Shown: positions 27,601 to 42,600, counted from the first letter of the stretch. The stretch: DNA of 64,000 nt from Apostichopus japonicus (GCF_037975245.1 NC_092574.1:9647713-9711712), one strand, 5' to 3'. Notes: generated by a model from the sequence alone, not told the origin. Made by a program: numbers and translations.

Positions 27601-30600
27601 CAGCATCGTAACTTTTGAAGAAAAAAACAATATATTTGTCTATCTATCACAAGATTTTTAACAAAAACTCGCCTAAATTAGTAAACTTACCCACCTTTCC
27701 TGCTTACTTATTAAAAGTCATGTTAAGAAAACAAATTACACACGCACGTGTTGTGCGATGGGTTGTAAAAATCAAGTTGAAACTGGTTTGAGCAGCCTCC
27801 GATTTCATTTTCTTTCTCTTGTGTCACATACATGATACAGTACCTTACATTAGATACAAAAGTTAATTTAACAACAGCCAAAATTTGTGTCGCAATAGGT
27901 TAAGTTTTAATCGCGCTGCGCAGTACCATTCATAATTTGCATATAACATCAAAATTTACACTCGGCGTCCAGATGGCGGGAGATGTAACATCATGTTCAA
28001 TCTGTTGTGTTGTTCCCATGGTGCGATGAACTTGGGCAAAGTTCAATGACCTACTTATGTTCTGTGACCAATGTCAGTGGGAATTATGTGTGTAAAATCT
28101 CGGGTTTTTCCATGTGTTATATATATAGATGTTTTACGTAAGCGGAGCGAATTTTAAGGCGGCTCGTTGATTGTGAGGAAGCACTTATCTAAGCATCAAT
28201 ATTTGTGAAAAATATCGTAAGTTTTTCATTTTCATTCATTTTCTTTTATGTTTGCCGCAATCCCGCCCGCAATGCATGCACAGCATAATACCATGTGTGA
28301 AAAAAATGGCTGTACACGTGCAGACCTGAGAGAGCAAACTGGCCTTGTGTTGTTAATGTTATGACGGTACTTTCTAGAACGACCATTTGCGTCTTTTGGG
28401 TCAACATATTTTCACACGGGATTTCAACATGCCATTGATCGATGTACACGGGTGATATATGTCACAAATATTAACTGGGAAAACGAATTGACGACACTAT
28501 CATGAGCTTATGACTATTGGCCTACTACTTGAGTTATATTGAACACATTATTCATGCCTAAAACATCGTTTTTCTGTTTTTTATAGATAGTTTGCAGTAC
28601 ATTACTAAGTTCTTCACATATTTTTAAATAATTTTCATGTTTAAAATGTAAACAAAATAGAAAAAATAAAAAGAGAAAACGCCTTTTTGAAAAATGGAAG
28701 CGTCCTCGCAGAATGGGCGGGGCATCTTTATTTTGCTTCAAGTAACATGTTTTCGCTCGGAAACAAAGTTTCATACTTCAACTCTCATAAAAAAACAAAT
28801 TTACATCTCTTAGAAATAACTATTTTTCGTATTCTGCAAGTAAACCAAGTTTATATGTCCATTCACTGTTATTTAAATGGTTAAACAGAACTTCAACTTA
28901 TTTGGAAGGGTGCCTCGTGGTACATAGCTTTGACTGCAACCTCTCTAAATGCCTGGCGAAGTTAAGACTTATGTCACTGTGTTTGGGGTTCACAGTCAGA
29001 AAACGTCCCCCGTCAGTTTAATAACACGTTTCTTTGAGTGTTACTACTCATATAAGCATGAGAATGCTTTCGAAAATATTCCCTCTTTCAAACGACTGAA
29101 CTAAAGTCTAACTGATATTAATAAACGAAGTTACGCGTTTTCCGACGTTTCGTGTAACCACAAATTGACCTTCTATTTCGTTTAAAAAAGAATTTCAACG
29201 TACCGTTGAAAATTCCACGAAGGAAATGACTGAGATAACCAATCGATAAAATTCGATAAAAAACGATAAAAATCGATAAAAATCGCCGAATTTCGATGAA
29301 AAACGAAGAATTTCGGTTATTTTTCTTTCAACGAATTTTAACGGGAGTTAAGCGAAATCAGTACTGTAGTATAGCGTACCTAAGTAAAGATATTCTTTTA
29401 TGGGAAGAATGTAACCAAATAATCTGCAAATTGATTGATTTCTCAAGTGTCATGGATTAACCTATATATATATATATATTAAACATCATTAGAGCATATC
29501 CACTGAAAGCTGAGCTATGACTAATTTCAAATATTTTTAAATAACCTTTAGAAATAATAATCGGTTATACCATATTCTTTTTGGTAATGATTAAACTTAA
29601 AGGAGAAGTAACCCTAGTACCATGATTTGTCATCTTATTTTCTAATGTGTTTGCAAGGATCACAGACTCGCATCGATCAAACAGCAAACTTATTAGCAAA
29701 CAGATGCTAACTTATGTTAACATCACTGCAAGCCTTTCAAATACTTTTAATTCCTCAAAATTATACATTTATTGCAATTCAAAACTAATCACTCACAGGC
29801 AGTTTGTATTGTCTCTCTCAGTTCTTAAAAATAAAGGTTGAAAACCTTCCTATGAAACCGAGACTATCGTCCGTGACGACTCGGCTGGAATTCAAACGTA
29901 ACTAACTATTCAACTCTCAGACAAAGTTAAACTGAGTTTGGTGAGGTATTAAACATCAGTCATAATATGAAATAGCAAGCTGGCTTGTGCTCTCATTTCC
30001 CAGTGTGGAAATTGTAGTATAAACAGGCGCGTAGCCAAGGGGGGGCGAAGGGGGCAGCCGCCCCCCCCTTGAGCATATTTTTTTTATTTTTTTTTTTTAT
30101 GATATTGCTAGTAATTTCAAAAGAGAAAATGCTAAGATGAAACTAATAAGGCCTGGGAAGTGCCATTTCCAGCGATCTGGGAGACATTTTCAGCCAAAAT
30201 TTTCTTGTACGCTTCGCGCCAACCCATGGTGGTGCTACGCTTAGATAGTTTGCAATGCCGTATCTACGGCTCTGATAGTTTGCCTACATTTTCGCCCCTC
30301 CTTGGCAAATTCCTGGCTCGCGCCTGAGAATGAAAACTTCTTTTGTCTAGTTAATGGTGTGCTAGCTGCTTCTACTTTAGCTTTCGTACCATTGCACTTG
30401 TAAAAACCTTCACTGGTATCTCTGTCTTTGCTCTCGTTAGAATCTCAATTTAAGAAAAGCATCGACAAGGGTGAAAAGGACTTGGAATTTGTGGCCACCA
30501 ACCTCCATCTTCAAACCATGCAAGTGGGCATGGTAGAGGGAAGGGGTAAAGGTCAGTGAGGGATCCCTGTTAGTTTACCCCCCCCCCCCAAAAAAAAAAA

Positions 30601-33600
30601 AATTGTTTTCTTTCTCACCTGTCTTGTCTCTATGATTGTAACAAACTATTTACTTACCCAAAGCAGACACATTGGCCTCATTTTCCATATCATCTCCAAT
30701 GTATCCACCTTCCCTCAAAACTTAATATCCTTTCTTATTGGTAATTATCAATATTTCCCTATAAGTGTAGGATTGTCAAGGTTGACAGCCTAGTGGTATC
30801 ACTGTGACGATTATTTTGAGCATAATATGTACATAATGGAACATGGTCGTATGAGATCAATTGTTTAGTTTCCTTTGAACTGTAATTGTAATGCATTCCA
30901 ACTTTTCCCACCAGAACAGACAAAAAGCTTAAACCAAAGAAAAATTGCCAGTTGAAAATAATAGTCTCCATTAAGTATATGACAAAAGAACTGGCAATGT
31001 ATGTATATAGGTAAACATACCTCAACTTAAGAGGTGTGTTTTCTATCAATAAAAAAACCCAGATAAAGACTCACCGTATTTGCTTCCCATAAATGGGAGT
31101 CAGTATCATGTATATGGTTGATGATTCATTGATCAGTAAAGGATTTACAGTATTAGCTCTCTGGCTAGGCCTATAATGTACTTTCATTCATTATGGTTAG
31201 GCTGATAATGTACTATCATTCATAAAGGTTAGGCTTATAATATACTATCATTTATTATGGTTAGGCCTATAATGTACTATGATTCATTATGGTTAGGCTT
31301 ATAATGTACTATGATTCATTATGGTTAGGCCTATAACATACTATCATTCAGTATGGTCAGGCCTGTGCACTTGCTTTGCAATCAGACTGTGGACCTGAAC
31401 AAAAGAATCAAGTCCTCAGATATATTTTTTTGGAAAAGAATCACCAAGTTCTGAGACTTCTTCTATTGTTGTATCTATTTTCAAGGTTAGAGTACTTTGA
31501 TTGGGAACAATGTGATCCTCAGGCTGAATGTAAAACACACTTGTGTGTGTGTCTGTTACACATTATGGTTGGATGGTCTCCAGACTAATTCTCTTATTTC
31601 CCCAGTTGGAGTGTTCCATTTATTTATTAGGCATGTTTTACAGCAACAACAATCTTTTTTCTTTTCTCAGAATTATTTTGAGATAGACACTTCACATCCC
31701 TCGCTAATTTTGATTAATTTGAATTAATTTGATTGTATCTTTTTACATTACAGAAGCATCATATGATATTACGACAGTTGGGGCGCCAGCTGCCCACACA
31801 ATGAAATTTAAGAATGGAGGTTTACGTCGCCTTCTCCATGCCGCTAGTGAAAGCAATAAAGGGTATTTTTTCTCAATTCAGTATTTTAATTTAATACTTT
31901 TCTTAGAAAACATATTTCATTTAGGTACCACTTGTTAAAGTATTTACGGTTTAATTAAACCCCTTTAAAAAAGTGTCATATTGAACTGTAACGAAGAAAA
32001 TGATGATACAGTAGTAAGTTAATGAGGAAAGTTTGCATAAACAAGATGTTACGATAAACCAGCTTATATGCTCCTTTAGTTCGTTTCAGGTGCAAACTTC
32101 TTAGAAGGGCACCCCCATAAGGGAATTATTCAAGAGGTAGGATATGGCCAGTGATAATGGCAATCTTTCTGATGATGCACTGTGTGTTAGTTCCGTCCTT
32201 GACTTTATGACTCCATGCGTGGTTTGATCAGATTCCGTCAGAAGTAGATAGAATTATACTCGTAAAGAACTTCAAGGAATCACTTCAAGGGTCATTTCTC
32301 AGACCTTAAAAGTGGTCTGGAAATTACAACGTCCTGGACAGAGATCAGTGTTTTGTGCCTAAAGTCATCCTTTAAAGGCATTGAAGACTTGCTCCAAACC
32401 GCGTGGGGCCATCTGAAAAAAGTTAACTTTCTGTTGCTTGCAAGTGACGTTTTGTTTGTTTTCTACAAAATGCAGACAGTAATGAAACGTGATACCTTGT
32501 TATCTTTAGCTGGACCTGAGATGTCCATCGCTGTATCGTTTATACACTGTGCTGTGGGTATTGACCGCAGCTGTATGTACTGACTGTACACTAGTGTCTA
32601 ATTACTGACAGTAGCAAGCTGTGTGTGTATTTTCTGGGATCGATGGTGGTGTCTAACACTTCTGTTACACCTCATTCGAAACTAGATCAGATTACCGGCA
32701 TTAGACGTTTCTTTTTGCGCCAGTATTCACACCCTTTTAGTTGGAATGTCCAGTATGATCAGGATACTGGAGATAAACAGCTGAAACCCAAGTGGTTTGG
32801 ACAGTCTTACTGTACAAAATGTCTCTGAAATCTCGCATAATTTGTGTTGTATCTCCATGATACATGTTAATATCCATTTTCCTAAGTTTGCTCTTTAATA
32901 TCATCTTCATCAGTTCTAAGAGTCTTTGTCAACAAGGACAAGAGATCATCCAACAGGTTCATTCTACGACGCCCGAAGTATACCAAGAACTTCAGGACCT
33001 CTGGGATGTAGCCGACGGTCGCTCGGTCTCTGAAATGAAGGTCAAAGTTCAAGCGGTCAAGGAAAAAGTAGGGTTAATAACTGCCATTGTGTATTTGCAT
33101 AATTTGCTTCTTTTCTTATTAACTTGGTTTGCGATATCTCGCATGAAACAAGTTGGTTATTGCCCCTTAAGGACACAGACTTCTTGCAGTAAATAAGTAG
33201 ATTTCATAACAGTTACGCTTTCCTTCTTTCAGTGTTAGAACTTTGTCAAAATGTTCTTGTCAGTCTTTATGCAACTGATTCATCTTAAACAATTGCATCT
33301 TCTTTTTATTTTATTTTTTCTTGAGTCATCACAAGCAAACATGAGAAATTAGCTTTTTTATGATGTCAACTATACTCACTAATATTTTGCTACTTTAATA
33401 ATAATAAAATGATTTATCATCTCAAACTTCTCCCTTAAGTAAAATGAAGATGTCTTTGTGAGACATTGTCTAGTTAAATGAGTAATTATTTCCAAAGTGG
33501 ATCTTACCATTGAAAAAGCCATCTTGATAACTTGAAGAGAAGAGTTTGTGTGACTTTTTGAGAGCTACTCAGAATAAACTATAAACAATATCATTTGACT

Positions 33601-36600
33601 AGAAGCATCTGTACCACAATAATTCTTTATTCTGATCAAGCCTGGGTGACAGAAGAGGATTAAATCCGGGGGGGGGGGGGGGGGTGGGGGGTGGGAATGT
33701 GGGTGGGTGGAGGAGGGGCTTACAGACTTTTAAGTAGTGCAAAAGGAAAACTGACTTGATTGGAGAGGGCAAAACACAAAGTTACCTCAAAACCTTTCGT
33801 ACAAAATGAGTCTTCCATACATTCCATACTATAAATTCTGGTATTTTAATGGGGTTTTTTTTCAACAAAGGAGCCCCTCACAAATAACAATTTTTTTTTA
33901 AATATTTCGACAAGATGGCACTTATTAAACAATTAAAGGGCACTTTTGAATGACCTAACAGGAAATGGATAATGTGCACTCTTTTAATTTCACTAGGTGA
34001 AAAGTTTAATTTTTTCTTTCATTAAAAAGTAATGTTTATGTATGAAATGGGGCACTTTATCAGAAAGTAAGTGAAGACTCCCTATACACCCCAGCTTTGT
34101 TGCCCACGTTCTTATTAAGTGTAACGGTACAATTTTTTAAAAAAATTTTTATATGAAAGTAGCGCAACATTTTGTCCATTCTGCTTCCAGGTCGACCAGC
34201 TTCTGAGTCATTTAGAAACGCCTGTCATAGAGCAAGCGTATTGTTCGTACTACGATGCAACTCGGACGGGAAGTAAACCAGAGAGGAAACAGAGTAAACA
34301 CACGTCGCCACAGCACAGCAAAAGGTTGGTTTATTAATCAAAGGTGGACGACACTGTGATCAAAATCGGCACGATTATATCTCTAACATTCTGTGTCATA
34401 TACATACTGTTGTCCTACATGAAGTTAAGAAATGAAATAAGTGAAAAACTTTAATACTGAGAAACAGTTCTGAAGATCATGTTCGTAACTGAGTCATGAA
34501 AGCGATATTAACTCGGTATTAGATAATAAAACCGTGATCAAAAGTTTAGGTTTAACTAAAAATCATTTTCCCTCTTTTTAAATGAGTGAATTAATGTTGA
34601 ATCGCTAAACGATAGCTAGAATGTGTCTCTTATCAATAAGCTATTTGTCTAACATTGTTATCTTTAGTAAAAGTGTACAGCTTTAACGACTGACTTTCGA
34701 AACACCGTAGTGAGATGTCAATCTGAGCCAGAAGTCACATCCTTTGCCTTAAAACCATTTTTCTTTGGGATGGGGAGGGGGAGGGGAAGGGGGGTTCTAA
34801 AATGTAATTTCTCCTCATAGAAATGATAGAATGAATAAAAGAATGAAACATACAACATAGCACAGTTTGTAGTGACTTCAATTCAATATTGAGTTTGCCC
34901 AAGGCCATATTTTTGAAATATTTATTCATTTTCCCCCCCTCCTATGTTTTGTTTCTTCTAGCAGTTCAGCAGAAAACAGAAAAACCATGTTTTGGGCTCA
35001 GTGAGTCCTTCTTTTAAGCATGTCATCAACTTTCTCTTTGAGCTCAAAATAGACAAAGAAAGAGAAAAAAAAATGCTTCATAAAGCAAACTTACTCTGCT
35101 TCACAATTTAATTAATACTAAAATTCTGAAATCGCCTTTTTATCCGTGTCATCTAAAGTTCAAAACCGAGTATGGATTTAAAAATAACCTTTGGTCCCTT
35201 GGAAGATGTGCAATGATCGATAAGCAGATGTAGACTTCGGTTACAAGCGCAAGAATTAGATAAGATAAGAATTTATTAAGTTAATGAATAGTGCCAACAA
35301 AAAAACTGACTGGGAATATTAGACAATGGAAAAAAAAACAATGAAATTTATGGCTAGAAGGGGAATTTGAAATCAGTGACCTCTGCGTTACAAGAGGCAA
35401 CAGCGCTCTAACCAACTGACCTTTTTAGTTTGGTAGCCATCTCTATGTACCTAAAGCTTCGAAAATTTAATGACAAAAATTGTGGTAGAGAGATTGGGTT
35501 GGAATTGGGTTGGATTGGGTTAGAGTTGGATTGGTTATAATTGGGTTGTAACAAACTTGTGGGAACCCATTTGCAAGCGTTCACTGTAGTGCGATTTATT
35601 TTTTCCGATTGATTTCTGCTTCTGAAATTGGTTTTTTACTGCTTGCCTGTAAAATCATCTGCCAAATCTTCAACTTAGTTGTTCGACCAATTACCTCTGT
35701 GTGTGTTTATGTATATATATAAATATATGATAACTAAATAACTTGACGATACTTCACTTATCAACCATTCCATGGCTCAACAAAGACAACTGATCCTCAA
35801 AAAAAAAAAAAAACGTCTTTTCTTTGATAAAAAATCTATTATCCCCCCAGGACCTCTTGCGAGGTCGATCAGGAGTTAAACTTCTTTACTACTTTAGGGA
35901 TAACTCGACTACTGACTAGCTCCCAAAAAAAATCCAAGAATTGTTAATGTAATGTTCAAGATATAAACTTAGTTGGACTAGTTGAGATCAGGTACGCCGT
36001 TTGCAGAATGTGGTAGGAGGTAGCTAAATGTCGTATGGAACTGTCCACAAGTCTGTCACTGTTAGCTCATTCCCATGCATGTACATTGTCATACGTTCTG
36101 CTGAATTACAGTTACCATGGTAACGTCATAGCCTACCTTACATCACCTCAGTTCCACATCTGCTCTAACTGTTGCTTTGATCCATTGCTTTCTTGAACGC
36201 TTTGTAATCAATAGATCTTTAGCTAGATTTACATGAAAATCATTAACTTACATCCAAACAAATGTGATATAATAGCAACGTATTTATTGAACATTTTCTG
36301 CGTAGTTCAAATCTAGTAAACTTAACACGTTTCATATTTTATCATTGTCAATGATTTTCATTTTCCAATTTCATAATTCATGATATATATTCAGAATATA
36401 AGATATATCAAAAACCTCTGATACATTTCAGAAACAACAGACCAGTTTACTAAAACAATTTTAATAGTTTAAATTTTGTCGCAGCAATGCAGTCTAAATC
36501 TCTCATGCAGCCTCACTCTCATGCAAATGTATCAGAAATATCTCAAACGTGTTCGACTGTTCGACAATTTACCGATAACAAAAAGTGGTAATATGGTAAA

Positions 36601-39600
36601 GGAAGTGGTAGTGGAGTTTTAGTCCATGAAAAATCAGTTCTGGGAATTTTTTTACTAAATATTAACTCGACTTTTGAGGACTCTAAAAACTTGTGATCAT
36701 CTCCTCAATTACGAGATGTTAGCAAGTTTGGTTTATTTCTAAATATTTGTGATGAGGTTAAAAATGCCAGAGTTCCCCCCAATGTTTCAATTGGTTGAAA
36801 AGAGGGCTGAATATATTATATGCCGTCCTGATTAGCATTCATATTGAAAAACAATGTAAGAAGCATTGGCTTAGGATCCCTAGAATCCACCCCCCCTCCT
36901 ACATTCGTAGCATGGTAGGGGAACACAAGGAGATTTGTAGTAGGAGTTCAACAGAATACCCATTGGTATGAGTACCCGTAACAAGGCTATAAACACAAAT
37001 ACTAGTACTTAATTTTGCAGTAGTAAACACACCAGATGTGCCCTGTGCACAAGTACGACTACAAATCCGTGAATACAACTAAGAGTACATGTAAACTATG
37101 CTAGAATACAAGGACGGATTCACTAAGTCTGAGGGGAGGTAATGGTGCGTTCAGTGGGGACATGCAAAGATCATGATGTAACAATTGCAAATCCATCTTT
37201 CGTATGTTTACATGATAGATATGCTCGAATACTTCGTACACAATAAAAGCTGGAACACTTCATACATGATAAATGCTTGTATCCTTCATACTTGATAATT
37301 GCTTTTAATATTACATAGATTATAAATTCTTGAATACTTCAAACACTTCATACATGATAAATGCTTGTATACATCATACTAGATAAATGCTTGAATATTT
37401 CATAGATTATCAATTCTTGAATACTTCCTGCAAGATAAAAGCTGGAACACTTCATACATGATAAATGCTTGAACACTTCATACATGATAAATGCTTGAAT
37501 ACTTGATGCATGATAAATGCTTGAATACTTCATACATAATGATTGCTCAAATATTTCATAGATGATAAATGCTTTAGACTTCATACATTATGATTGCTCA
37601 AATATTTCATAGATTATAAATCTTGAATACTTCATACATGATGAATGCTTGAATACTTCATACATGATAAATGCTTGTAAACTTCATACTAGATAAATGC
37701 TTGAATATTTCATAGATTATCAATTCTTGAATACTTCATGCAAGATAAAAGCTGGAACACTTCATACATGATAAATGCTTGAACACTTCATACATGATAA
37801 ATGCTTGAATACTTCATACATAATGATTGCTCAAATATTTCATAGATGATAAATGCTTGATACTTCATTCATGATCAATTCTCGCATATTTTCATACATT
37901 ATAAAGTCTTGAATACTTCATACATGATAAATGCTTGAATACTTCATACATAATTATTGCTCAAATATTTCATAGATGATGAATGCTTGATACTTCATTC
38001 ATGATCAATTCTCGCATATTTTCATACATTATAAAGTCTTGAATACTTCATACATGATATATGCTTGAATACTTCATACTTGAAAAATGCTTGAATATTT
38101 TATGGATTATAAATTCTTAAATACTTCAAATACTTCATACATGATAATTGCTTGAATATTTCATAGTTTATAAATGCTTGAATACTTCATACATGATAAA
38201 TGCTTGAATACTTCATGCACTAAATCAAGTATTGCTTTCTTACGTCATACATGATAAATACTTGAATCATTCATAGATTATAAATGTTTGAATATTCCAT
38301 ACATGATAAATGCTTGAATACTTCATGCACTAAATCAAGTATTTGTCTTTATACTATTCTTTTGTACTTATATGAAATCTGACATATTTCATCCACTTTT
38401 TAGACTTGATGTTTGCTAACACAGGGTTTCTCTATTAATATTTTGGTTTTTAATCCATGGTGACTTTATATTTGTGTTTAGCTAATAGGCAGACATGTAA
38501 TCTTGTGATGTATTTTCCAAATGTGTCGCCAACGTTCACAGCAAGGCGCTGTTAACAGTTTTGTTCTCTATATATTCTTCTTTGCTTGTTCTCAGTTTTT
38601 CATTATACATACATATATTCTTGTTTTTGCTTTCTCATGCTTATTATGGTGATAATATCAAGCTATAATCTCAGACCATCCAGTATTGAATGTCATGCAT
38701 TAAATCTCCCTGCAGGTGTGTGTGTACTCGATTAGTACCTGGATTAATCTTTGAGATAATACATTAGTACCTGGATTAATAGATTAGTACCTGGATTAAT
38801 CTTTGAGATAATAGAAAACAGGAGCAGATGTTTGATGTGAAACCAAAGTCACTGGTAAAACCTTAAAATGCAGGGTGAATTATTTGGCAGTCTTTCGTAG
38901 TTCCCATAGAATCAAACGTGTTGTGTCATCATTTTGACAGCTGTTTGGTTTTCTTAGGAAACAGGATATGGCATGAACTTACAAATGAATTAGGTCAGAA
39001 AGCCATAGATTGAGTCAGTTCTGTCTTATTAGTCAGTCAGTAAATGTCGTAACCCTTTTGGTACAAGAATTAAAGTTGTTTTATTTATTTTTTTATGTGC
39101 CAAGCATGTAGATCCTACGACATTGAAATGCGTAGACAGCGAGCTATAAGGAAGAACTAATTTTTCATCATAAAGGCTAAGAAACTACCTGGCTTTCAGT
39201 CTAGGTTACTGAAAATGAGACTAAATTACAATTCGATTTTGACAATGTCGTTAAATATGGCGGTAAACTTTAGGCCTGACTAAATTTGAGAAAACCTGTC
39301 TCGATGCTGTTGATATTTACCAAATGTACTATATCAGTTGATACCAAGCTTAATGGCAAACTGGTTCTATAATATCATCCGTATGCTCAAGGATCTGTGA
39401 CCTTTCGGGAGACAAGTTTGTCTCGCTTTTCCGATATAGTCTGATATTAGTGGTTGGGTTGTAATGTCCTTCACTAGTGTAGCCTATTTTGATTGGTCAA
39501 AACCAGGGACTCCTTGTTCAGATATATCTTTTTTAAATGATGCTAACGGCTACCCAGGCTCTTCTGTCGTCTGAGTATAAATTAAATACTTTATTTCCAA

Positions 39601-42600
39601 GCATTAACATCCTTTCATTTGAGCTTTTCAAGTGTATTTTTATAACTTGGGCTATCATTTTCCTCTTTTTTTTTGTCTTATGATTTTGGCTTTCCTCTGA
39701 TAATGTGTCATCATTCATTCATGCATGCTATGTAACTGTCATCTTTACTTTGAAGTGTTAAGTACCCAGAGCGTCCGGCTAACATCAAGATTACCAGACC
39801 CAACACCACTGTGTGGTCTGCAACAAGAGTGGCTTCCGTATCGCTGAATAACAGGTACAATTTTGTTAAACTCCTAGACAATTATTCTATTGTTATGACC
39901 ACCATTTGCCTGAATGAGGTCACACCATGGCCTTGAACATTTCCCCTCTAAGGGAGTGAAGCAGACTGGGCAGCTTGACCTACTAGGTACTTGACTACCT
40001 CCAAAGTACTTTATTTTGGCACTGTGTGGGGTCTCTGCATGTTTTCATTGAAGAAAGTCACAGTGTCCCACTCAAAGAGAAAATTGTTCATCTTGATTTA
40101 CACTTTGGCATGACTTGAAACAATCTTAAGGAACATCTGGCCTCACTCTTCCAATAAATAAAAGATCGCCAATCTTGTTGCCGAGATATATATGTATTAT
40201 TATTCCATCCCTGTCTCTGGAGTGAGATACAAACTCTAATGCACTTTTCACCAACTGCACAATCTGTCTGCCTTTAATAACATCTAATGTTAAAACTACT
40301 GAATCAATTATGTTAGAGATATTAGCATTTTGCTTTTTGAGGCACAAAATTCCAAAAGCAATTTCCGCACCTTCAAAGTGTGTCAACCTTTGCAGTTCGA
40401 AGGGATAAATGTGAAAGTATAGCGAAATTAATTATCATATTCAGTTTTATTTTCTCGCCCGGATACATTTCATTAAAAAAAAATAGTTTTAGTCAGAATG
40501 TGAAAACGGAATTAGTCAACTTCATGAATATCCTCTTTCTTTTTCACTGTTTGAATTGAAAATTGACTGCTGAGAAGGATGGTACGAAATTCCACTTTTA
40601 ATGGATTCTACTTTACATAAAAGATACATATTAAGATGTTGATACAGAGAAACAGAAAACCATACATAATAGTTTTTAGAGACTATTTCTAAAAGTTATC
40701 AAATATATATGATGAACATGTCAGAGGGAGATTTGATTTACACGTCTGGAGAATTCAAAACCAATCTACAGTTTGTCAGTCAAACCAAACCAGGTGCAGG
40801 TGATATTTTATCACATTAAAGAAAGTCAACAATGAAAACTTGACTGGGAAATTTATTTAAAAAAACACAAAATGGAGCAATGTTTATTAACATTTTGTTA
40901 AGAGAAAAAAATGTGTATGCTTGGAATTTATCCCTGAAATATTTCAGACAAATAGCCACCAATAATGTAGTCTTTTGCATTAACATATGTTTTTATTATG
41001 AATTAATCTCAGGAATTTCATCAAGCTTTGCAACAAATTAATAGCTTGTCCGACTAAAGGTTCTGAAATACTAAGCTAAGGGGCTCTCAAAAGAGTGTTG
41101 TTTATACTCGTCTGTAATATCAAAAAGAATCAAATTAAAAAAAAAAAGTGAGAGTAGGTTTCCCTACTAGTGATACAGATTTGAATATTAAAGATCTTAA
41201 TAATCTAATTCATTTATTCTTTTCATATGTTGATAAAAGAATCATGCCTTCAACCAGGGGGTTTATGTGTCTTTCCCACATTTGTCATGTGTTGGAATTG
41301 CATTGTATCGATATCAAAAAACAATATTTAAACCAAATTCCGGAGCAAAACTAACTTAACGAGCTTGCAAGGTGGAAATGAATTTTAAAGTCTGTTATAA
41401 TTCACGTTGTTGTCAAGTCAGAACAGAAAACTGACTGGTAATTTTTTTTTTGAAGTAAAGAAAGAAATTAGTGACCGGTTGTAGCCCATTATGTACGGTT
41501 GATACATCTACCCTTCAAAATGATATATATCATTTATTTTATGAGACCTTGCAGGAGTTTCAGATTTTTATTATGATCAAAGCTGCTTTCCCTTAATTTT
41601 ACCAGCCATGTTTTCAGGAAAGTTTCCATAATAGTATCAGTATATATGATCAGTTTCATAGTCCATGGCTCACCACATGCACAATTTCATGCTATATATA
41701 TAACAGCTGCCTTTATTGATATGTTAAAAAAATTTACTGAATCAGATGGCCTGAAACATACATGTATAATTCTTTGCTATGAAATAATAAGTGTTTTTTT
41801 TTTTTCTTTGAACAATTTCTTCTTATGTTTCTTTACGTTTGCATTCTATTTATGAATAATATTTCATTTTTGGGGGTAAATTCAGCATGCCTTGCATGTC
41901 CTAACATTGCAGTAGCATGTTTAATACCTCAGACTAAACATTTTAAGTGCATGTTTTGCATACAAGAGTTCCCAATGGATGGTGCACTGCCTTGTTCGTG
42001 TCAGTCACCATTTTTCTCGTTTTTGAAAAAGAGTAATTTCTAGGAGTTTGTATGACCCCATACCTGGAAGTTATCTGTTGTGTTTTTAATTGCTGAAACC
42101 CTTGAAGACCTTCAGTATAAATTCTCTCTCTACAAAAGTTTGAAATGCAAAACATGCAAATAATTGGGAAAGAAAGAGCGAAAAAATTTGGGTGGTTCCA
42201 TCAAAGGTGTTTGGTGCCCCCTTCCTGGTAAATGGGAATGGCTTCTAAACTGAAATTAACCAGCATGGGTCTCTAATTCTTTTGAAGCTTTTTGAAGCTT
42301 TTTTTTACAAACTTACAAATGAATTTGATCTAACTAATTAATTCTCTCCGGCATAGTTCTGTGAACAGACAAACCAGCAGCACCAGTACAGGCAGCGATG
42401 CCATATCTGATGACACAGAGAACCACAATACACCACTGCCTAGTATTCAACACAACACCGCTTTCCTAACACTACCAACCTTGGTAAGCATCTCGTTCTC
42501 CAACCCCCCCCCTTTTTCCCTTCACATCCCACCCCATTTATCGGTCAGAATATATCTCTTACGATACAACAGAACCGTAGCTCTTTAAAAGATGTCTCAG

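Larger units (their letters stand above)
24527..30440 (+). other. INPP4 intron e-f (5.9 kb, mostly transposon)
   Basis: 24701-29366 is the large TIR element; 30024-30326 is a MITE. 29370-30020 has a short TA run at 29463-29480 and nothing else recognised. No exon seen. Confidence 0.75.
35001..39755 (+). other. INPP4 intron j-k
   Basis: 4.75 kb. Holds a SINE remnant (35262-35440), an X-box palindrome (36111-36124), the 37214-38342 minisatellite and a short tandem repeat at 38730-38813. 35450-36100, 36130-37210 and 38820-39750 show nothing else recognised. Confidence 0.65.

Noticed and set aside
37348-37584. 78-codon antisense frame with repeated peptide units
   Set aside because: It is a reading of the 26-bp minisatellite, not a repeat protein.
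37214-38342. CRISPR-like array of short repeats
   Set aside because: The repeats are directly adjacent without unique spacers and the DNA is a eukaryotic intron.
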